Assembly: GCA_031552995.1 (NCBI GenBank)
Contig: JAVBMB010000005.1
Location: 1 to 5,035 of the forward strand
Length of the DNA: 5,035 bases
Direction: 5' to 3'
Source of the DNA: JAVBMB01 sp031552995
Lineage (GTDB): Bacteria > Bacillota > Clostridia > Oscillospirales > Butyricicoccaceae
Of the stretch, positions 1-5,035 are shown piece after piece (within the stretch, counting starts at the first letter, position 1; each line of letters opens with the position of its first letter). Below the pieces are notes generated by a model. It had not been told where the DNA came from, made no database searches, and saw only the letters and a list, made by a program, of their open reading frames with translations. The position numbers and the translations under genes are program-made.

Positions 1-920
1 CAGCCGCTCGTCTGCGCCGCCTCGGGAACTGTCAGCTCACCGCTAATCCTACTATTATAACACAGCCACGCAATTCTGTCATCTGCCCGCAGCCATGTCA
101 TCTGCCTTTTCGCAAGGTTGCGCGTCTTGCGGCACAGCAGCTCGGTCGCCTCGTCCAGCGTAACCTTGCCACAAAAATAGTCCGCAAGCTCCTTGTATCC
201 TATTGCTTGTGCCGCCGTACCCATAAGCTTTCCTCTTTCGAACAGCTCCCTCGCCTCATGCTCCAGCCCATGCTCAAGCATAGTCTTCACACGTAGTCCG
301 ATTCGCTCATACAGCCGCTCCCTCCCGGGGTCAAGGCCAAGCATAAAAGCGTCGTACCTCGGCGGAATCAGCCGCGAGCGGGCGTTATGGTCTGTTATAG
401 TCCCGCCGGTTTGCGCATAGACTTCCAGCGCTCGCAACACGCGTTTTTTATCGTTTACATGCAGCCGCGCCGCGCTTTCCGCGTCCACGGCGGCAAGTCT
501 TTCGTGCATTGCTGCCGCGCCGCGCTCGTAATATTCCCGCTCCAGCTCCTCACGCAGACGCCCGTCGTCCCCTACCGGTGAATATTCGCGCCCGCTTATC
601 AGCGCATCGACATATAACCCTGTCCCGCCGCATATTATCGGCAGCTTGCCGCGATGCAGCGCATCCTCGGCACATACCGTCGCCTCCCGCTGAAAGCGCG
701 AAACCGAGTATTTCTCCGATGTGTCAGCAATGTCAATCATATGATGCGGTACAATGCTCATATCATCTGCGGATGGCTTTGCCGTGCCGATATCAAGCCC
801 TCTGTATATCTGCATGGAATCTGCGGAAATTATCTCTCCGTCAAATTGCAAAGCAAGGTGAATCGCCAGCGCCGTCTTACCGGACGCCGTCGGGCCGCAT
901 ACGGCAAGAACCCGTTTCAT
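1..920 (-). CDS. miaA: tRNA dimethylallyltransferase MiaA (3' partial)
   Basis: MiaA transfers a dimethylallyl group from DMAPP to N6 of adenosine 37 in tRNAs that read codons starting with U, giving i6A37, which MiaB can further methylthiolate. The frame starts at ATG 920-918 and is still open at the window edge after 306 codons, so only the extreme C-terminus is missing (family usually about 300-320 residues). Visible motifs are the P-loop GPTASGKTALA (9-19), SADSMQIYRGLDIGTAK (32-48, with the conserved D34), HHMIDI (59-64), CGGTGLYV (97-104), the NDKKRVLRALEVYAQTG segment (156-172), AQAIGYKEL (237-245) and the tRNA-binding KTRNLAKRQMTWLR (265-278). The first residues, MKRVLAVCGPTASGKT, match the family start. 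It overlaps the mutL stop by one base (TGATG) and is presumably cotranscribed with mutS-mutL. The last coding bases also hold a promoter-like sequence for whatever lies downstream. Function is confident; the stop codon is not seen. Confidence 0.97.
   Translation of the reverse strand, partial: MKRVLAVCGPTASGKTALAIHLALQFDGEIISADSMQIYRGLDIGTAKPSADDMSIVPHHMIDIADTSEKYSVSRFQREATVCAEDALHRGKLPIICGGTGLYVDALISGREYSPVGDDGRLREELEREYYERGAAAMHERLAAVDAESAARLHVNDKKRVLRALEVYAQTGGTITDHNARSRLIPPRYDAFMLGLDPGRERLYERIGLRVKTMLEHGLEHEARELFERGKLMGTAAQAIGYKELADYFCGKVTLDEATELLCRKTRNLAKRQMTWLRADDRIAWLCYNSRISGELTVPEAAQTSG
54..82 (-). promoter_or_regulatory. Sigma-A/sigma-70-type promoter inside miaA 3' end
   Basis: On the minus strand the -35 element ATGACA (82-77, five of six consensus bases) is followed by an exact 17-base spacer and a perfect TATAAT (59-54). 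A TGn extended -10 (62-60) is also present. Transcription would start near 48-47, inside the last miaA codons, and run out of the window towards the next gene. The sequence also encodes miaA residues (around LCYNS, 286-290), a poorly conserved part of the protein, so the match is not forced by a conserved motif. The prediction rests on sequence alone and the downstream gene is not visible; in many Clostridia it is hfq. Confidence 0.65.
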
Positions 921-2818
921 CACAGCACCCTGCCAAAACGTTTTTCTATTTCATTTTTTGCCATAAACACCGCCACCGGCCGCCCGTGCGGGCAATTGCG
1001 GATATGGTCGCTCGACAGCACAAGCCGCGCAAACGCTTCAAGCTCATCCGGGGCGGAGAAATCACCGGCCTTTATTGCGCCTCGGCATGCGATGCTCTGC
1101 AGCAGCTTTTCAAGCGTCGCGCTTCGGTCGCTTCTGCCCTCAAGCATCTTGCCCGCCAGGTCGGACAGCACAACCCCCGCGTCCCTCTCATCGAGATACG
1201 TCGGTATCTGCCGCACAATTATACCCGATCCGAAATCCTCCACCAAAAATCCTGCGCTCTCAAGCAGCTCAGCGTTCTCAAGGCACGCCGCTTTCTCCTT
1301 CAGCGAAAGCGACACCGTGACCGGGCTAAGAAGCAACTGCGCCGGCATGTTCCCGGTTTCGGCCGCCAGCTTGTCATACAAAATGCTTTCATGCGCAGCA
1401 TGCTTATCTATAAACCACATGCCGTCGCCGCTTTGCATAATGATATACGTAGAAAACGCCTCGCCGACGAACGCGAAGTCCTCGCCATCCAAGCGGGACT
1501 CGGTTTGAAGCCGAGCCTTCGGCATTTCTCGCGTCGCATCCGAAAGCGGGCGCTGCACCGTCTCATATTCCATCAGGGGTATCAGATTCGGCTCCAAATA
1601 CACCGCGTTTTCGCTTTTCGGCGGCGCAGACGGCGCCTTGCGCGCGTACTGTGTGTCTGCCGCACGTGTCTCATATTCCGCCGGCTGCGGCGCGGCTGCC
1701 TTTGCCGAGGTTGCGGCATACGCCTCGTCATATGTGTATGTCGGCCTTTTCGACAGCGAAATGACCTGCTGATTCGGCGTCACATTATCCTCCTCGGGCT
1801 TTGCCGGCGCGCGCCAGGCCGAAAATGAATCATTGGCTTCAAGCGAGGTCTGCAGCACATTATAAAGCGCCGAAAACACCTCTTTTTCGCGCGAAAACTT
1901 TACCTCAAGCTTGGCGGGATGCACATTGACATCTATGGACGACAAATGCACGCTTATATTGATAAAGCACGCCGGTGAGCGGCCGGTCATTATCTTGCCT
2001 TTATACGCCTGCTCAAGCGCGGCGGACAGCAATCGCGAGCGTACCGGCCGGCCGTTGACGTAAAAATATTGCATGTTCTTGTTCGCCCTTGTAACAGACG
2101 GCTGCGTAATGAACCCGTCAATCGAAATATCGTTAAACGAACCGGATATCGAAATCAGCGCCGCGGCGATATCGCTGCCGCACAGGGCATATATCGAGTC
2201 GAACATCTTGCCGTTGCCTGTTGTAAAGAAGCTCTCACGGCCGTCTTTGATAAAGCAAATCGCGACATTCGGCCGCGAAATCGCAGCCTGTGTCACGGCG
2301 GCTTCCACATAAGCTCCCTCGGTCGAATCTTTCTTAAGGAACTTCGCTCTGGCCGGCACATTGTAAAACAAGTCACGCACGACGACCGTCGTGCCTACCG
2401 GGCATCCCGTTTCGCCAAACGACTTCTCTTCCCCGCCCTCGATTGATATCTGCACACCGGAGGTGTTGCCCTTGACGCGTGTGAACATGTCGACTTTAGC
2501 CACAGCCGAAACGGCGGCCAGCGCCTCGCCCCTGAAGCCGAGCGTCGCGATGGCGTCCAAATCGCTCTCTGTGTGTATCTTGCTTGTTGCGTGGCGCAAA
2601 AATGCCGTGCGCACATCCTCCGGAAGTATACCGCCTCCGTCGTCGGTAACGCGCATATATGTGACGCCGCCGTTTTTAATTTCGACGGTAATTCGTTTTG
2701 CCCCGGCATCTATGCTGTTTTCTACAAGCTCTTTTATAACCGAACCTGGCCGTTCGACAACCTCTCCCGCAGCTATAAGGTTCGCCAGCTGCGAATCGAG
2801 CTGATATATTCTGGACAT
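920..2818 (-). CDS. mutL: DNA mismatch repair endonuclease MutL
   Basis: MutL links mismatch-bound MutS to strand incision and excision. The protein is 632 residues and complete. Its N-terminal GHKL ATPase shows KELVENSIDAGA (E30 general base, N34 magnesium ligand), VTDDGGGI (57-64, D59), the lid motif GFRGEAL (94-100), GTTVVVRDLFYNVPARAKFL (142-161) and DVNVHPAKLEVKF with K303. An Ala/Pro-rich variable linker runs from about 331 to 440. The C-terminal nuclease domain has DKHAAHESILYD (471-482), a QxLLxP clamp-binding match QLLLSP (494-499), ACR (577-579) and CPHGRP (609-614), and ends in EKRFGRVL. These motifs mark the nicking type of MutL found in bacteria without MutH. Two positions differ from the classic DQHA(X)2E(X)4E motif: Lys for Gln and Asp for the last Glu; the other metal ligands are kept, so activity is expected. 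ATG 2818 is chosen because of the Shine-Dalgarno sequence and family N-terminus. The start is one base after the mutS stop and the stop overlaps miaA by one base, so translational coupling is likely. Confidence 0.98.
   Translation of the reverse strand: MSRIYQLDSQLANLIAAGEVVERPGSVIKELVENSIDAGAKRITVEIKNGGVTYMRVTDDGGGILPEDVRTAFLRHATSKIHTESDLDAIATLGFRGEALAAVSAVAKVDMFTRVKGNTSGVQISIEGGEEKSFGETGCPVGTTVVVRDLFYNVPARAKFLKKDSTEGAYVEAAVTQAAISRPNVAICFIKDGRESFFTTGNGKMFDSIYALCGSDIAAALISISGSFNDISIDGFITQPSVTRANKNMQYFYVNGRPVRSRLLSAALEQAYKGKIMTGRSPACFINISVHLSSIDVNVHPAKLEVKFSREKEVFSALYNVLQTSLEANDSFSAWRAPAKPEEDNVTPNQQVISLSKRPTYTYDEAYAATSAKAAAPQPAEYETRAADTQYARKAPSAPPKSENAVYLEPNLIPLMEYETVQRPLSDATREMPKARLQTESRLDGEDFAFVGEAFSTYIIMQSGDGMWFIDKHAAHESILYDKLAAETGNMPAQLLLSPVTVSLSLKEKAACLENAELLESAGFLVEDFGSGIIVRQIPTYLDERDAGVVLSDLAGKMLEGRSDRSATLEKLLQSIACRGAIKAGDFSAPDELEAFARLVLSSDHIRNCPHGRPVAVFMAKNEIEKRFGRVL
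928..931 (-). promoter_or_regulatory. Ribosome binding site of miaA
   Basis: The minus strand reads AGGG (within GGCAGGGTG), seven bases before the miaA ATG at 920-918. It lies inside the final codons of mutL. It is weaker than the mutL site; the TGATG stop-start overlap suggests reinitiation by ribosomes finishing mutL. Confidence 0.7.
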
Positions 2819-2819
2819 G

Positions 2820-5035
2820 TCAGCACTCCTTGGCTTTTTTCGTAAGTTCATACAGCAGTGACAGCGCCTCAATCGGTGTAAATGTGTCCGGCTGAAGCCT
2901 GCGCAGCTCATCAATGATTTCGCTTCGCGCAAATCCCCCCAGCGAAAGCTGCGCGTCGTCCGGCTCGCTTTCGCTCTCCTCACCGCGCATAATCGCCGGC
3001 AGTGCCTGCGCGGCGCGGCTCTCTATCTCGACAAGCAACTCATTGGCACGGCGAATGATGACGTCCGGCAATCCCGCAAGCTTGGCAACTTGGATTCCAT
3101 AGCTGTCGCTTGCGCCGCCGCGCACAATCTTTTTGATAAACACAATATCATCGCCGCGCCGTTTTACTACGACATTGTAGTTCTTTATGCCGTCAATAGT
3201 GTCTTCCATCTCGCACAGCTCGTGATAATGCGTCGCAAAAAGCGTTCTGGCGCCCAGCTTCGCGCGGTCGGCAGCATATTCAAGCACGGCGCGCGCAATG
3301 GCCATGCCGTCGAATGTCGACGTGCCGCGCCCGATTTCATCCAAAATCAGCAGGCTCTTTTTCGTCGCGGTCTTTATGATGTCTGCGACCTCGTTCATCT
3401 CAACCATAAACGTTGACCTGCCGGAGAACATGTCGTCAGATGCCCCGACCCTTGTGAACACCCTGTCGGCGACGCCGACCCTGGCAGACGACGCGGGAAC
3501 AAAGCTGCCGCACTGCGCCATGATGACAATAAGCGCCACCTGCCGCATATACGTCGATTTGCCGGCCATATTCGGCCCTGTGACAATATGTACGCGATTT
3601 TCTCCGCCGTCCAGCAGCGCGTCGTTTGGCACAAACACGCCGTCCTCAAGCACGCGTTCTACTACCGGGTGCCGTCCATCCCTTATGTCGATGACATCGG
3701 TGCCGTCGATATCGGGCATCACATATCCGTTTTGCAGCGCCGCCGTCGCCAGCGACGCCAGCGTATCGGCGGCTGCCACCGCCCGGGCGGAGTATTTGAC
3801 ACGCTCGGCCTGCGCGGCAAGGCAGTCCCTCACCCGGCAGAATATCTCATATTCCAGCGCGTACAGCCGTCCCTCTGCGGAAAGCACCTCGCCTTCAAGC
3901 TGTTTCAGCTCCGGTGTAATAAACCGCTCGCAGTTCGCGAGCGTCTGCTTCCTGATATAATTATCCGGTGCCCGCCCGGCATATGATTTGCTGATCTCTA
4001 TGTAGTACCCGAACACACGGTTGTAGCCCACTTTAAGCTTGGCAATACCTGTCCGCGCGCGCTCGCCGGCTTCTATCGCCGCGACACGCCCCATCCCGCC
4101 GGACAGTAAATCCCGAAGATTATCGACCTCGGCATCGTATCCACGGCGAATCATACCGCCCTCCCTCACGGAAAACGGCATATCATTCTCAACAATCGCC
4201 GAATCTATAAGCGCGGCGAGGTCGTCAAGCGTATCCACCTGCCCACACAGCCGCGTCAGGCTCTTTGAACCGAAACCCGAGAGCATGTCCTTTATCCCCG
4301 GAAGCGCGACACACGCCTGCCAAAGCGCGCGCAAATCGCGGCTGTTGGCGCTGCCGTAGACGATTCGCGCCATGATGCGCTCGAAGTCGCCGACCTTTGA
4401 CAGCACCTGCCGCATATCGTCAAGCGCCGGACGCTGCTTCGTCAGCGCATCAACGGCGCTAAGCCTCTCGTTGATACGCTGAGGGCTTATAAGCGGCTTT
4501 TCGAGCCACTGCCGAAGCATACGCGCGCCCATCGCGCACTTTGTATGGTCCAGCACCCACAGCAGAGAGCCTTTTTTGTCCCCGCTCTGCAGCGATGCCG
4601 TAAGCTCAAGGTTGCGCCTGGCGATATTATCGAGTCCCATAAACTGGTTCTGCTCATATACCTCTACCGTACGGATATGCCCCAAATCGTTCTTCTGTGT
4701 CTCGTGCAAATATGACAGCAGCGCCCCGGCCGCCTGCACCAGCAGCGGACGTTTTTCAGGGTTCAGCGACTCTATGCAGCCCGGCTCAAACTGACGGCGC
4801 AAGGCTTCAAGTGAGCTGTCGTATAAAAACCTCCACTCTCCGCCCCGTTCCACATGACATCCGGTTTTCGAGCGGGCAAACGCGGTAATTGCCTCGCAGC
4901 TGAAGGCGCCGTCGCTCAGCAGCAGCTCGCTGGGGCGAAAGCGCCCCAGCTCATCGACAAGCCTTGTGCCGCAGTCTGCGCCGTCAATCTCTGTGCCAAA
5001 CGCCTCTCCCGTCGAAATATCGCACACGCACAGCC
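2820..5035 (-). CDS. mutS: DNA mismatch repair ATPase MutS (5' partial)
   Basis: MutS binds mismatches and small loops as a dimer in the cytoplasm and, on ATP binding, becomes a sliding clamp that recruits MutL. The frame is open to the window edge: 737 codons are visible and the true start lies outside. By comparison with the usual 850-880 residues, about 130 N-terminal residues are missing, including the Phe-x-Glu mismatch-reading motif. Counting from the GTG codon at 5027 as residue 1, the connector domain covers about 1-110. The core/lever and clamp domains follow (ERIMARIVYGSANSRDL near 216-232, YNRVFGYYIEISKSY near 335-349). The ATPase has Walker A GPNMAGKST at 484-492, the FSGRSTFMVEM loop at 534-544, Walker B LLILDEIGRGTST at 559-571 with D563/E564, ATHYHEL at 598-604 and the helix-turn-helix GGASDSYGIQVAKLAGLP at 637-654. 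An acidic tail and the C-terminal helical segment (TPIEALSLLYEL) end it. All key ATPase residues are intact. The stop is one base before mutL. Identity is certain; only the 5' end is missing. Confidence 0.98.
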   Translation of the reverse strand, partial: LCVCDISTGEAFGTEIDGADCGTRLVDELGRFRPSELLLSDGAFSCEAITAFARSKTGCHVERGGEWRFLYDSSLEALRRQFEPGCIESLNPEKRPLLVQAAGALLSYLHETQKNDLGHIRTVEVYEQNQFMGLDNIARRNLELTASLQSGDKKGSLLWVLDHTKCAMGARMLRQWLEKPLISPQRINERLSAVDALTKQRPALDDMRQVLSKVGDFERIMARIVYGSANSRDLRALWQACVALPGIKDMLSGFGSKSLTRLCGQVDTLDDLAALIDSAIVENDMPFSVREGGMIRRGYDAEVDNLRDLLSGGMGRVAAIEAGERARTGIAKLKVGYNRVFGYYIEISKSYAGRAPDNYIRKQTLANCERFITPELKQLEGEVLSAEGRLYALEYEIFCRVRDCLAAQAERVKYSARAVAAADTLASLATAALQNGYVMPDIDGTDVIDIRDGRHPVVERVLEDGVFVPNDALLDGGENRVHIVTGPNMAGKSTYMRQVALIVIMAQCGSFVPASSARVGVADRVFTRVGASDDMFSGRSTFMVEMNEVADIIKTATKKSLLILDEIGRGTSTFDGMAIARAVLEYAADRAKLGARTLFATHYHELCEMEDTIDGIKNYNVVVKRRGDDIVFIKKIVRGGASDSYGIQVAKLAGLPDVIIRRANELLVEIESRAAQALPAIMRGEESESEPDDAQLSLGGFARSEIIDELRRLQPDTFTPIEALSLLYELTKKAKEC
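2826..2831 (-). promoter_or_regulatory. Ribosome binding site of mutL
   Basis: The minus strand reads AAGGAG here, seven bases before the ATG at 2818-2816. It lies inside the last codons of mutS. It decides the mutL start: the frame stays open for 55 more codons upstream, but those overlap mutS and have no family resemblance, whereas MSRIYQLDSQLANLIAAGEVVERP is the normal MutL N-terminus. Confidence 0.9.
4929..4950. repeat. Perfect 9-bp inverted repeat inside mutS
   Basis: Arms GCTGGGGCG (4929-4937) and CGCCCCAGC (4942-4950) are exact reverse complements around a four-base loop, so the mutS mRNA could form a very stable GC-rich hairpin. It lies in the connector-domain codons for LGRFRPS. No U-run follows on either strand, so it is not a typical intrinsic terminator. 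It may be a by-product of GC-rich coding. Confidence 0.5.

Noticed and set aside
509..1828. Long plus-strand open frame (439 codons) antisense to mutL and miaA
   Set aside because: Its product is Arg/His-rich with no recognisable domain. It lies entirely opposite conserved mutL and miaA codons. Its openness is explained by the GC-rich antisense frame.
2377..2394. 18-base near-palindrome (8-bp arms, two-base centre) that could be an operator
   Set aside because: It encodes part of the conserved MutL GTTVVVRD segment in the middle of the gene. Codon constraint and runs of similar codons explain it.
2819..2983. Upstream extension of mutL by 55 codons
   Set aside because: The extra residues overlap the mutS 3' end, are Arg/Cys-rich and do not resemble MutL. 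The start at 2818 has a Shine-Dalgarno sequence and the family N-terminus.
3925..3943. 7-bp inverted repeat with a five-base loop, considered as a terminator or regulatory hairpin
   Set aside because: It lies inside conserved mutS codons (LANCERFI) and no U-run follows on either strand. Most likely chance.
3298..3960. Plus-strand open frame of 220 codons, Ser/Pro-rich, opposite the MutS ATPase region
   Set aside because: It is antisense to the most conserved part of mutS, has no recognisable domain, and is a typical shadow frame of GC-rich coding sequence.
5025..5027. GTG as a possible mutS start
   Set aside because: The frame stays open to the window edge, and the residues here (LCVCDISTGE) match an internal stretch at the end of MutS domain I. 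The true start is outside the window.

Overview
The window is an ordinary, fully coding bacterial housekeeping block. All of it is read from the minus strand as a tight three-gene run, in transcription order mutS (5' end cut off by the window), mutL (complete) and miaA (last few codons cut off). No stretch of 300 bases lacks a gene: only one base separates mutS from mutL, and mutL and miaA share one base. There are no RNA genes, mobile elements, CRISPR arrays or direct repeats that I can support.

The order mutS-mutL-miaA is the common arrangement in Clostridia and related Firmicutes, where hfq often follows miaA. The proteins fit that picture. MutL carries the C-terminal endonuclease motifs found in lineages that lack MutH and Dam methylation, and ribosome binding sites precede both internal starts. 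Base composition is moderately GC-rich by eye, which suggests a GC-richer, possibly uncultured, gut or anaerobic clostridial lineage. This placement is inference from gene order and motifs, not from a database search.

Layout: 5035-2820 is MutS from the end of its first domain to the natural stop, with intact connector, core, clamp and ATPase regions. 2818-920 is a 632-residue MutL with an N-terminal GHKL ATPase, a variable linker and a C-terminal nuclease domain. 920-1 is MiaA, tRNA dimethylallyltransferase, with 306 complete codons visible.

MutS recognises mismatches and recruits MutL. MutL, probably directed by the sliding clamp, nicks the new strand for repair. MiaA modifies A37 of tRNAs reading UNN codons and shares the transcript rather than the pathway. 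The most notable non-coding signal is a near-consensus, extended -10 sigma-A-type promoter inside the 3' end of miaA, pointing out of the window towards the next gene. Smaller points are a shifted clamp-binding motif in MutS, variant residues in the MutL metal-binding motif and a strong perfect hairpin inside mutS. I do not see a previously undescribed system here.
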